From positions 3,782,130 through 3,846,129 of the forward strand of contig CAJINV010000006.1 in NCBI GenBank assembly GCA_905178155.1: a DNA stretch of 64,000 nt. Reading direction: 5' to 3'. Position 1 is the first letter of the stretch, and every line of letters begins with the position of its first letter. Under the pieces are notes generated by a model that saw nothing but the letters and a program-made list of their open reading frames with translations, did no database searches and was not told where the DNA came from. The position numbers were made by a program, and so were the translations under genes. Shown here piece by piece: positions 48,201 through 54,900 of this stretch. Origin of the DNA: Amoebophrya sp. A120. Its lineage: Eukaryota > Sar > Dinophyceae > Syndiniales > Amoebophryaceae.

Positions 48201-50678
48201 CAATTGCAGTTATGCGTCACAAATCGAAATCTTAAGCTAAACCAGCAATACAAATTTCTAATGCCGCTGAGCTAATTTGTTCGTAACTGCGATTTTTATT
48301 TCTACTGATGCGATACAATTTCTGCACTGTGCATATGAACAAACTGTGACCAATTTCGTGGCCCGCCACGTAGTGCCCCAATTCGTTCAGCGTCACTGTC
48401 GCGCCGCCCTGGCTGCCCGCTCCGCCGTACCGGTACGTGTTGACAATAATGAGTAGGGTGGAGTAGTAGCCGTAGCCACAGTGCTCGAAGGCGAAGTGCT
48501 TGAAGGCCGGGATGAGGTCGTTCATCGTGTTGCCGGTGTTCCCCGTGCCGCAGCACAATCCTACGTAAAAACGTCCCCACCCGGTAGTTGTCATGCAGAT
48601 TTATATCCACAGAAACATCTGTCATGCGCATCCGCATGACAAGATTTTATAGTCGTGGTGCTATGAGATTTGTAATGCTGCAAACAGGATGACTATGCGT
48701 CTTTGTGATGCGGCTGCCCTTACTAAACACCACGACAATACAGACGGACACTTGTCATGCACAACTCCCAAACCTTGCAGATTTGTGTTGCAGATTTACG
48801 AACTTGACCCTGGGGCGTGGACGTTTTTACCCAGGATAAGCACACAAGGCGGTCCAAGCCGTTGCACCCGTTGGAGCAGGCGGGCTTGTCGGACGAGTCG
48901 ATTTCCAAGGCAGCCGCAGTATCAAATGCAAAAATGTCTGGGTCTGGAAGAATGCGCGATTTGTCATGCAGCTTTTCCATGACCCACGAGGTCTGGAATG
49001 CAGGACCTAGCATGACAGATTCTGTGCGACCTCTCTCATGCCTATCCTGCATGAGAAACTCCCCTGCGACTTGGTCAAAACTGGACGACTTTTGGTAATC
49101 ATGCAACACAGATTTTTGCATGCTTCAGATTTAGCATGACAAGTTGCAATCTTCCAGACCCAGACATTTTTACATTTGATACGCAGTTATGGAGTGCAAA
49201 AGTAATCTATCGATTCTATCTAATACGTAGTACTAATCGCAATCATGCATGGCAAATTTCCTTCAACATCACAAGCTAGTACGGCATGCTGAGCCACTAT
49301 CACTAATTTTTGATGCAATTAAAATTAATTTCCTTTTCCTACTACAAGAAACCATCTGATAGATGCAACTTAAACTTTTGCAATTCATAACAGTGACGTA
49401 GAAGACGTTCAGGCCTGCGTTATTTTTCGCGTCGAAAACGGCGCCGTACTGGCTCACCAGCGCGTCGTTCATTCGGCGCGCCTGTTTCGGCCACTCGTCG
49501 ACCAGATCCTGACCAAAAAATCCCGCGGGGACGAGTAGCAGGTTAATCGCCTATCCTGTGCAAAAGTATCGCACTCGTATTGCAGTCATGCATTATAAAT
49601 TTTTTTCTTAAGGGAAATCCGGATCACAAGTTTTATTTTTCATGCTGAGGAAAATTGTAATGCATTTATGCGAGTACGATACTTGTTTTACAGTTCGTAT
49701 CGCCTCCGCGGGCACCACGTCCTGGGAGATGGGCACGCAGGTGGGGTGCTGTTTCTGCCACTCCCGCACGGCCTCCGACGCGGGTTGGCCCGGGACAGGA
49801 TACGCAGATGATCCGCTACTGTAGGTGCCCCCGCCGGGGGGCACTGCGGCCGGGGCTTGCGGGAAGCTCAGATCTGCGGCGTGGATCTTCTGCCCGCCTG
49901 TGGTCGACGTTTGATGTTCTACTTCTTCTGGGGTGGTCATCTCACTTTGATGCTCTTCTTCTCCGGCGCAACAAGATGGACCACCACTACCTGCCCCGCC
50001 TATTCCACCTATTTCGTCGTCCTTTAATGTTTTTACTTCGTTCTCCACAACGTTGCTGTTGCTCTCTCGTCCCGCCATCAAAAAATCGTCTCCACGATGA
50101 TCATGTTGGCCAAGGGCGGGTTTGCTTTCTGATGTGGCGCCAGGGGCGGTTCTTTCGGTCTCCTCTGGTGTAGAAGTCCCTAAAACAACTCCTCCCCCTG
50201 CGCAGCTGGTACTATCGGCACACGAGTTTTCAATGTCATTTTCGTCCTCCGACGTTTTTTTAACAACTCCTGGCGCCAGAGCCAGTTTTGTTTTTTGCAG
50301 CTCAACTTCTACCCTTGTCGTTGTCCGACGAAGCAATGTAGTTTGTTGCTGTTGCCGACGACCACGACTCGCTGGTGCTTTATGGAGTTCTCCTGCTTCT
50401 AGCAAGGCTGTTCCTGTTCCTGTTCTTTCCGGCCGAGGTGCACTATTTCTGCCGGTATCTATTCTACGAACCACTGTCTCCTTGTTAATATTCGACGTAG
50501 TAGTTCTTGATATTGTTCTACTCTTACGGTGCCTCTGCTCCTGCGATGAAAATGTCGCCTCGTCTTCTTTCTTTACCTCCAGGAGACGCAGGGCGGATGT
50601 CGTGGTGGCCGCGACGAGAAAAAATGCCAAGGAAGAACAAACACGACCCCTCTGCCTCTGTAAGGGAAACAACAACAT
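30201..50678 (-). CDS. M64-like zinc metallopeptidase, paralog of the 20292-29398 gene, with a 15.5-kb intron
   Basis: Exons 50678-49700, 49546-49391, a 2-nt remnant 49183-49182, 48914-48840, 48552-48336, 48161-47883, 47589-47447 and 31892-30201 read as 1180 residues in one frame. The start is chosen at the ATG that gives a signal-peptide-like N-terminus (basic, then SSLAFFLVAATTTSA). The core aligns with the paralog: LNVFYV, GCNGLDRLVC, AFEHCGYGYYSTLL, HEIGH at 469-473, LGDEY ending at 482, ERIMCC and SFCRRFNQNGL. HExxH plus DEY indicates an M64-type peptidase. The last exon carries a paralog-matching CSHGAFPRADV segment and long acidic, Ser/Thr-rich stretches. It lacks the paralog's N-terminal Cys module. 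The long intron holds a nested retroelement, so expression through it is an open question. Confidence 0.75.
31925..32790. repeat. GC-rich block with opposed purine and pyrimidine arrays
   Basis: From 32160 to 32290 GCGCGAGAGGGT-type words repeat about a dozen times. From 32380 to 32770 the complementary sense, ACCTCTC and ACCCTCT, repeats many times. The two halves could pair as a long imperfect hairpin. Long ORFs here follow the repeat and are not genes. Confidence 0.8.
32792..32807. repeat. 16-bp target-site duplication, left copy
   Basis: tagtaatcgcatgaca, identical to 47324-47339. It brackets the 14.5-kb insertion within the family B introner. Confidence 0.8.
32808..33651 (+). mobile_element. 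T-family element with head, left repeat of the 14.5-kb insertion
   Basis: Begins TCGGAGTTCTAAGGGC. The head (to 32864) is shared with elements at 44408, 45564, 62684 and 62899. The remaining 787 bp (32865-33651) matches 46531-47315 except for a 2-bp difference near 33500. This copy lacks the terminal T-run of the other. A 74-codon ORF present in both copies has no supporting evidence as a gene. Confidence 0.8.
33652..34219. other. Non-coding flank downstream of the retroelement ORFs
   Basis: About 570 bp, low GC, with no supported ORF. By position it may be the 3' untranslated part of the retroelement. Confidence 0.45.
34220..35140 (-). CDS. Retroelement-associated ORF of unknown function (306 residues)
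   Basis: Unbroken and intronless; its ATG lies 19 nt after the stop of the ORF at 35160-35873. The sequence is Pro/Gln/Asn-rich and acidic (DDNAQNILNQHIENQDAEQQ), with no catalytic motif I recognise. Tight spacing and shared strand with the RT and endonuclease ORFs suggest it belongs to the same element. A structural or nucleic-acid-packaging role would be a guess. The codon pattern looks like a real coding frame and no introner lies nearby, unlike host genes. Confidence 0.55.
   Translation of the reverse strand: MLAHNNGSIFAFDLQECRRMLEQNSNQVLVTPVPMSDPPASLPHSGFQSMQDSPPASVRSFGENICVRLNMDADFPVPVYNYHVPMIPSNPFVWDDNAQNILNQHIENQDAEQQLRQFPDQNIELLDFPPSPPFGHSPCRYFAYLQQYQADAVLQQAEPEPEPLSPFLMSPGQQLVLSPSIFQIEQMELDMHGSLPYIRHFPDPSPRQLSTFETDNDDRSRLHEVGSPLRATLQVNISRDYQQFLEFNDNLDANNILRHNRMQVAADHADRATRGAVQDEAAEFRRNRFSPSPTPSELSLMAAGKL
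35160..35873 (-). CDS. Retroelement-associated ORF of unknown function (237 residues)
   Basis: Unbroken and intronless, opening MSYPHEESVILGIRNLDW. It is rich in Pro, Arg and aromatic residues in the N-terminal half, with a basic KKRKEELRRERAWF stretch near the middle. No family recognised. It lies about 1.2 kb after the RT stop and 19 nt before the next ORF. Its place within the element is inferred from strand and proximity. Confidence 0.55.
   Translation of the reverse strand: MSYPHEESVILGIRNLDWSVAEERYFLRSNLPGSNFYTVPSPSRASGVSDEYVPWQSPRPHRFCRPAPLLAELGPDPALLRTLRDPEQLPGRISFGTAQVFDIPLPFHSHETKHGWFSEQRFYGNHLFATPPAVKKRKEELRRERAWFRAFNRGLAPDSIQLTCSGTSRGSSGSNLKADSGAEYSTTQISPSAAVPAYNPFLPTTPDKLIDRAEWSIVRIERELLASPAPLLASYKR
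35874..37069. other. Non-coding interval between RT ORF and downstream ORFs
   Basis: A/T-rich, about 1.2 kb, no supported ORF on either strand. A gap this long inside an otherwise compact element could carry an internal promoter or RNA structure; I see no specific motif. Confidence 0.45.
37070..42214 (-). CDS. Reverse transcriptase polyprotein, Penelope-like (1714 residues)
   Basis: One open frame of 1714 codons. The RT core is C-terminal: KGHKYPAYKMRF (about 1337-1348), motif A FDGYDF (1406-1411), motif B QVRGMPMGITP (1499-1509), motif C YLDD (1542-1545), FLDFFLD (1576-1582), then SAVHPE near 1612. The last two match the post-catalytic pattern of Penelope-like RTs. The first 1300 residues include a long Ser/Pro-rich region and a Lys/Glu-rich coiled-coil-like stretch (near 700-800), with no RNase H or integrase seen. 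All catalytic Asp are present, so the element may be recently active. It starts 49 nt after the endonuclease ORF stops. Confidence 0.85.
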   Translation of the reverse strand: MTPGKTHVSQLGVQCTQEVEDSTNKELFAPRVGVQCTQDVEDMAPPPAVPPPKLISSVEFFVAKRKSRRLVSDEPCLKRRSVAGPSRVNQLRNCRQSDAPRLIELPDAAKTPLLPPDPVVTPSRRSSMVQELFRRKFSTVRNSEDKRVAKQMIFTPVETSSNNRLSLDLHAPIQPDKSTLHPDTAYTTKLPKNNAEVKRILLAIVWLFFALDPPQDFAASGRWLPVPSWHIGAAKFNCVSWLLKIIAGCSKQLLRALRIHLTTAFVLPPQQLFLLQELVESRLRMTKLAGDKQSRDGKKAVIFFYHHKTVDKLNLRSTFRHLLNDRFLAFTYGPPVCLTTFNLRVKSLPKACSDLKCACADYRRYLPDGCTWGGHIAMPATADNLQVLCGPAFDSVVASKVSLLMRPKFRVEQKFSATKLLERVNIEDQELIQDVRHFFWCNAVPENEEQFNEVDWNTADGSAAPIPVPDANGRVYDRSATNTYEWGKFSTAFDIVRNLQQLFVFGYYDKATSTTWLMCKSLYTALLMEDLGMAGRGSFPTCTSDDYHRADFSPPRPTSTAVPAATNSSSPPEAVLPRTSGSPPRMISPAVRLPSPTRISLPDTRSLSPHLPPVPSSQRAKLVFANATPSRTAAPTVADPRSNTGLMVSSDTNKLALAHTGAPRHPDTVAKIMIDAPLVGGSSVVDTPQQSLEKRANRGLYLTRNKFGLPATTADQLEVLERDLIEETKLELHGVKNLLQFVLTKSDKLLQLGKIDSTDQPHVLLQAKIKLHAEIDAAIELAQEKLKKDSSSSALQKQLEQAEADRKAVQAELKQNIPKSSAPVAAAINTVHVRPFPSALSGRRQSLLWKLNAKAGWRLVSRSLLKGVKGVGCALDMHRAAQVGLEQLATFDLQAGITTSVTKQALHPVSQTGTIIAFNHQKMYTSTLILSRAPILQIRAGLHQLQWLSPIFVLSNASVQVLFREETKRNLLQWTAEAVNLGSFSSKLKASPLPVTLLDPWTSRHETAELLQMGMRPQCPATGADASRNELLLDMDPLSAFELWLDGDATVGNDCLAKPTDSEALASSAASTSRHLQPGPFFNTAVNLLEDLTKSVPHQDPPVNLLDVAAGVVTDEINDPDVIPEAALIDSFEVLVPRSSIPASSVVPVSAPAHPQTSTVWLEGQHAMPPGHGTPHAGSISRLRPPPRSPSSSASSSSSASNSPDSSTSSSSSSSTPSLSDSIPSSPERPPKQDFDRALLASQIPNLNSQQYWVQQGVDQRGEKVRPLLPVWQARRSTSFLGSEFPPAQQSLHEVYKATSAEKIDEIVEQLGSFAPALLAKVKQRQASAHPAYYAVIKGHKYPAYKMRFIAAATDKTVLHAPGKVLHLILSATMAEFKSRVWPGAWSVESSEEALARVTAGGFAEFDGYDFERLYTGLAHSFLCHNLHMLNSCVFQAGGFQSVVLAYDRNRKGPEKEFAFLSREAPSSSSSWSLADIDALVRWCCASCYIGIADLLFLQVRGMPMGITPAPRMADGGLSWSEYLFVSSPAGQQYRFLQILRYLDDLLSPIRLPLHLIYPRALACKPETLGTTTTTFLDFFLDATIPRRLLYCLYDKTRTFPFYLSKFSAAASAVHPETHQSAFCSAVIRAYKRNYLVVHFLRDIVELLVRFTLSGTFRHTFPAKACKLVVARHEAPKWFTSDKMVSTMGDWMKQMQAEIRAILDPTWVQLRPGN
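42264..43343 (-). CDS. GIY-YIG endonuclease ORF of the retroelement (359 residues)
   Basis: The C-terminal half has the GIY-YIG signature in order: SLIYL (198-202), CSCGLAYVG (207-213 region), RFHGH (224-228), a glutamate in AWESFW (near 288), and PWGFN ending near 304. The C-x-C-G just before YVG is typical of Penelope-like endonucleases. A Cys cluster (CCRAAKGNPCSLC) precedes the domain and may bind zinc. In this family the enzyme nicks target DNA to prime reverse transcription. It is a separate ORF upstream of the RT, not a C-terminal fusion, recalling N-terminal GIY-YIG arrangements (Naiad/Chlamys type). The N-terminal 190 residues are unassigned. Confidence 0.85.
   Translation of the reverse strand: MASSDKMTASENPPLLYNQNLNSTISLLCDTCRTPAQQPQAQSSSSVLQLVRKPSRPVAPNPPLENFLHAVNNSLVAVAEFCDVQQIYTNDIFAIKSDFKHEELPVAWMADYSIPLQMKFASFKAHVLDLNNWKADRLKPELFQLDRSRMISCCRAAKGNPCSLCSSASPDRFLQVNGKLLEVRAREQRSCYEAGDTSLIYLRRCSCGLAYVGKAHTGAGAGTRFHGHANCAERLGHEDETHPMYLHQQQYLNHAVTTDVLFYMNKVEANRTATLPDGSTLSQIDAWESFWIVSLRTYYPWGFNLEFKDVTHPAAPRRRPHPEDGSSMYRLLAEQGGVLKLQRLQRNLNTGGQLQLPSL
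43398..43985 (-). CDS. First retroelement-associated ORF, unknown function (195 residues)
   Basis: Unbroken frame ending 54 nt before the endonuclease ORF start. The N-terminal two thirds are Pro/Ser/Thr/Arg-rich and disordered. The C-terminal third is aromatic (WGALRWHYDFFSNQWRYED) and looks folded. No known family. Position upstream of the endonuclease suggests a gag-like or accessory role, which is inference only. Confidence 0.5.
   Translation of the reverse strand: MISATTNMIRQETHHTTIQIRGTPSPSPVVPRRQTTPDTGLADQPHRPVATFSRASSGHDGTKLQGLRASLADNGLRTSYTPLHADGSPRRKNKTHLGQHFSLSTPNQPPAEPSKPPLHQQPFRFLSTVSQEDRCSWSTGKDYWTSSWGALRWHYDFFSNQWRYEDSVDRANQEIHFWEDAGFVLEDGQIYPKMS
43986..44407. other. Non-coding leader-like interval of the retroelement
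   Basis: About 420 bp between the first retroelement ORF and the T-family copy at 44408. No ORF and no recognisable promoter. Confidence 0.4.
44408..45170 (+). mobile_element. T-family element, copy 2
   Basis: The first 63 bp are identical to the head at 32808; with the preceding catgaca the identity spans 70 bp. A TCA microsatellite follows, then sequence resembling the 510-bp element at 45564 (CACTTCTGATGG). The right end is uncertain and no target duplication was found. Base 44995 is an unresolved N. Confidence 0.65.
45344..46122. mobile_element. Introner, family A, interrupted by a nested element
   Basis: Family A ends, with AAACG repeated exactly on both sides. Without the nested 510-bp element and one 16-bp duplication it would be about 253 bp, normal for the family. 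Confidence 0.88.
45564..46073 (+). mobile_element. T-family short element (510 bp) with 16-bp target duplication
   Basis: ccaacgcagcattaca occurs at 45548-45563 and again at 46074-46089. The element opens TCGGAAGTCTACGGG. It shares CTACAGCCACACGGGGTCC and AAAGGCCTG words with the 785-bp repeat, so the two are related. There is no ORF of note; it looks non-autonomous. Confidence 0.85.
46531..47323 (+). mobile_element. T-family element without head, right repeat of the 14.5-kb insertion
   Basis: 46531-47315 matches 32865-33651 with a single 2-bp indel. It ends in a run of about ten T before the right copy of the 16-bp duplication. The head is absent; the left side is fused to PDZ coding sequence. 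Confidence 0.82.
47324..47339. repeat. 16-bp target-site duplication, right copy
   Basis: Identical to 32792-32807; the rest of the family B introner continues from here to 47446. Confidence 0.8.
47595..47882. mobile_element. Introner, family I
   Basis: Ends carry AAAAACGTCCCCACCC in inverted orientation, with CTGCA repeated exactly. Restores RIMCC-KWVLLQG. Confidence 0.9.
48167..48335. mobile_element. Introner, family B-like
   Basis: Flanks GTTCA and GCTCA. It splits HEIGHSLF from NLGDEY, between the zinc motif and the DEY; the paralog is uninterrupted there. Confidence 0.85.
48558..48839. mobile_element. Introner, family I
   Basis: Family I ends, with TGTGC repeated exactly. Restores DRLVC-CGTGN. 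Confidence 0.88.
48920..49181. mobile_element. Introner, family A, back-to-back with a B element
   Basis: Family A ends, with CTGCG at 48915-48919 and 49182-49186. Its target duplication overlaps that of the B element at 49188-49389. Confidence 0.87.
49188..49389. mobile_element. Introner, family B, back-to-back with an A element
   Basis: Family B ends. Flanks ACTGT (49390-49394) and ACTGC (49183-49187). Removing both neighbours restores FYVT-AAALE. Confidence 0.82.
49552..49699. mobile_element. Introner, family B
   Basis: Ends TACGAACTG (mutated) and AGGATA, with GGCGA repeated exactly. Restores VPAEA-INLLLVP. Confidence 0.88.
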
Positions 50679-51958
50679 TTTGATATATAAGATGGCGGCC
50701 ACGAGAAATTGAAAGTGAATTGCGTGTAAAAATGAAGAAAGAACTACTAAATACTCGCTGAATGTCGTCAAAAATGGGGAAGTATCTACGGCACAACAAG
50801 TAGTTCTAGTTGGAAACGGCTAGGAGCGGAGTGGATCGACAAAAGCCATGAATGTAGTAGAGGTTCTGAGATCGTGTTGCCCAGCACGACTCCGTCCTGT
50901 AGATGAAGTGTTCATTTATCTTTTGCTGTGCAGAATAAGTGCAGAATATCAAACTGGTTTAAGTCGATTCAGGGTACAAAACCTCATATCGTCGTCTACG
51001 AGGTACCACCTATTTTTCGCTGGTTGCACGACAATGCACTGGTGCAAAGAGAACGATGGCGCACGAAGTAGAGAAAGTACGAATTATAGCAGCAACGAAA
51101 ACCAAAACTTACTAACACGAAAGACCACGTAGCTCCTGCACTAGAAGGGAGTCTTGTGCTAGTATGCTTGCTGTACGAATTGTAGGTCGTCGTTGGAATA
51201 GATCGTTTTCATTGTACAACGAAATAGATCACGAAGAACTACAAAGACATCAATTCTCGAGCACGAGCTTGAACCTATGTATAAAAATACGAAGACAGTG
51301 GTACGAGGAGAACGACTTTTGCAACGCGCCGTAAGTAGAATACAACCCCTGATCCACCTCTGGTGTGTCAGCGCGGCTTTTTTACCCAAATTCACTTTGG
51401 CACGATGAGAAATCGAAGGAACGGAACAATGTGAAAAGAAACGGTCCTCGTCTTCACACATCCATGTAGAGGGAACATCACAAGTAGGCGCCTAACTGCG
51501 AGAAGACCTCGCAATCAGCACGCGATGCGATGCGAAGGTTCATCTTGCCAGATGTTCTCAGTAAAGAGAACAGGAGTGTTCGACTTTTTGGTTCCGCTCT
51601 TCACTTTTTCTTCTACAGTGACCACAGTTCTACTGTTCTTTAAGGAGGTTTTGCTTTATCTCACACGTCGACCTCCATGCGTAGTTTTCGTGTTCCAATT
51701 CCTCAAAAAATTGAGGTCAACGAGGAGGAGGACGTCAGTAGAACCATAAAAATATTCCCTGAAGAGGATTTACAAAATAAAGTGTTGATGATGATGATGT
51801 ACACACGTTTGTTTCTCTTTCTGTTTGGTACAACTTCTATAGCCGAAATCTAGGAGTCCCTGGCCCCCCGCTGAAAATGCAGCTAGTTGTCCACCTGACA
51901 ACCTTGTACTGCACCTACTATTTCCAGCTCGCACAGAAGAAGAAGAAGAAGAAGTACT
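50679..51958. other. Intergenic spacer between ValRS and the M64-like gene
   Basis: No introner, no supported gene. It has a short GAA run near 51940 just after the ValRS stop and ATG/TGA-rich low-complexity patches. Confidence 0.6.
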
Positions 51959-54900
51959 TTACGCGATCGCGTTCAAGCAATTCGCAATTTCCTTCTCGAT
52001 TTCGGCGATTTCGATCTTGCGTTTTTCGATCTCCTCGTTGTTTTTGTCCTTGATTTCCTGTGGTGTTTTTTCGTCGTAGTTCGGCACCTGGGTCTTTTTC
52101 ATGGCCTGGTCGTACCTTTGCTGTTTTTCCTTCAATTTCTTGTCCAACTTTTGCGAGTGCTGCTTCAGATCGACCATATCCTTGACGTCGAGCGAAATTT
52201 GCACCTGGAGGTTCACCAAAGAAGCCAGCGTGCCCTTCGGCGCGGCGTCCACATTGGTGGCGGAGGAAACCTGGTGATTATTGTTGTGGGTTTTCGTTTT
52301 TTAGCGTTGCGACTGATTGCCATAGTTGCGCACTACAGATGATGCTAGCAAAAGCGTGCCACTGTTGCTGCCCCTAGTGATTGATTGGCGTGCGGCTGAT
52401 GCATCTGACACCGTCGCAGCTTCTTCTGTCTATCAGTTCCGCTTCTACCTCCCGGGTCAAGAAGATGAACTGAACATATCACATTCCGTTTCGCATTTAT
52501 TTTTTTCCGGAAGTTCTTCATTTTTCCAGATAGACGTATTAGGATGAAAAAGTCGTAAGTCTATCGCGTAGTCTCTATACCTTGCCGAGCGTTTTCACGA
52601 CAAACAACGCCTCCTCGTCGAACGGCTTCTCCTTCGTGTTTGACACCACGTATGCAATCGGCTGTTTCTGCGGAATGAGAAGCGCGGCCTTGCTTGACCG
52701 ATATGCTGTGCAAAAGTATCGTACTCGTATAAATGCATTACAAATTTTCTCAGCATGAGAAATAAAATTTGTAATGCTGATTTATCTCAAGAAAAAGATT
52801 TGTAATGCATGATTGCAATACGAGTACGATGCTTTTGCACAGGATAACCGGACCTCTGATACAACGTCCATGCACTCTTTCATCTGTGCCTCAGCTATGA
52901 CAGCCTCAGGTTGGAAATCCTCAAAGTGGAAATGATTTGTAATGCAAAAACACGAAGCCAGTTGAAGCACCATTTCTAGTCGGCGCATGACAAATTTATT
53001 CCCGGTCACTCAAACCGTGTCTGTCATGCGTGTTAGGCACAGGGGTGCGTTTCTTTCATGCTAAGTAACAGCACTCCAATTCTGAACCCGTAGAAGGACA
53101 ACAGTCAGCCCCCACATTGCGTTCTCTGCAATACAGTCTTTTTGATGTCGCATTTCATGCATCACAAATTATTTCCACTTTGAGACTTTCCATTCTGAGG
53201 CTTTCATATCAGCCGCTTCGTTCTGCCAAGACTTCGTGCCCAGGGGGTAGCTGTCGTTTGTCATGTGGTTTCGCATGACAAATTCTCGAATGTTGTCATG
53301 TGGTTTCATGAACGAGAGTTTTCGATTTCATATTTCTCAAGCATATTGATCTGTGGATGAAGGTGTAACAGATCATGATAACTGCAGCATGATTTAGCTG
53401 TGCTGATACGTGGTCGAACCACATTCATACTTAGCCACGACCACAAATCTTTCATGTGCGACCATCTTCAAGTAGTAGTCCAAATTTTTATACCTTGCCA
53501 CCACAATCGACTCGTATTTATTCGGGTTGCTCGGTAGTCTCTGGTAAAGCTCCTCTGTTACGAACGGCGGTGTATGCATTGCAAAAGGATCATGTTGAAG
53601 CCATACTCGTAGTACCGAAGTGATCCTCCGAATCATGCAAAAGTCGCTTTTCTAACACTAACACTAACATCACTAACACTAACACGAGTCTACATCAGAA
53701 TGACAAATTTCGTTTGAATTTGTCATGCTCCTGCACTGCAAATTTTAATTATAATTTGTAAATGCGAATAATAAAATCACTTCCACTTCTATCACTACGT
53801 ACCGGACACACGACAGTACTTTTGCAATCGATACAGCATCGGGTGCAGCAACCGAAGCCCTTGGTCCAGACAGGTGTAGAGCACGTCCCGGGCGATGTTT
53901 TTATCCTCCTCTTTCGAGTCCTGCCCGTAAAGACGCGGCTTCAGTAACTCCAGGTATACGTCACACAATTCCTTCAGCCAGAAATCGTATATGGTGGATA
54001 CCCCCTCGGAGAATATGGAATGCAAACGTGTCTGGGTCTGGAAGAATGCAAGACTTGTCATGCAAATTTTACATGGGCCTAGCATCACAGACTTCTGAAG
54101 GGCTTCCTCATGCCTATTCCGCATGAGAAACACCGTCTCCATATAGCACGAAGTAAACTCCCTTTGCTGGTCATGAAATACAGATGTTTTTAGAATGCAG
54201 AGACAGCATCACAAGTTGCATTCTTCCAGACCCAGATTATGTATTTGCATTTGATAGAGAACTCGTATTTCTTAAAGCTCTGGTCCATCTTCACACAGGC
54301 GTGGTTGAGGCGGGACAGAATCCATTTGTCCTCCAATTTCAGCTTGTGCTTGGGATTCAAGAAGCCGGGGTACTTGTGCATTTCCGTGCCTTCCTCGTTC
54401 AGCTTTAGGTTTTGCAAGGCAAACTTGGTCGCGTTCCAGAGCTTGTTGCAAAATTGTCGGTACCCAACCACGCGCTGGATATCCAAGTTCACGTTTCGGC
54501 CCTGTGCGGTGTAGGCAAGGAGGCCGAGTCTCAACGCGTCGGCGCCGCACGAAGGAATGCTATGGAAGCGTCAGGATTGAAATTGTCAAAGTTGAAATAG
54601 TTCTTTGTGATGCATAAAATGCAACCCACAGAGTGCCTGTCTTGCAGAGTACGCAAGGGAGGCAGATTGTAAGCCTGTTGAGGGGTAAAAATAGAGCTGC
54701 TACAATAGCATGACAAAAGGCGTCTTCCTTAGTACCCAAACAGCATTACAAACTGGATTTAATAGACACCACCAGGATTTGTCATGCGCCACTTGAAAAT
54801 AACTAGGCGCCTACTGGTATCCGTCTTATGCGTCGCAAATTATTTCAACTCTGACGATTTCGATCCTGACACTCCCATAGATGCCCTCCGGAAAGTCTTT

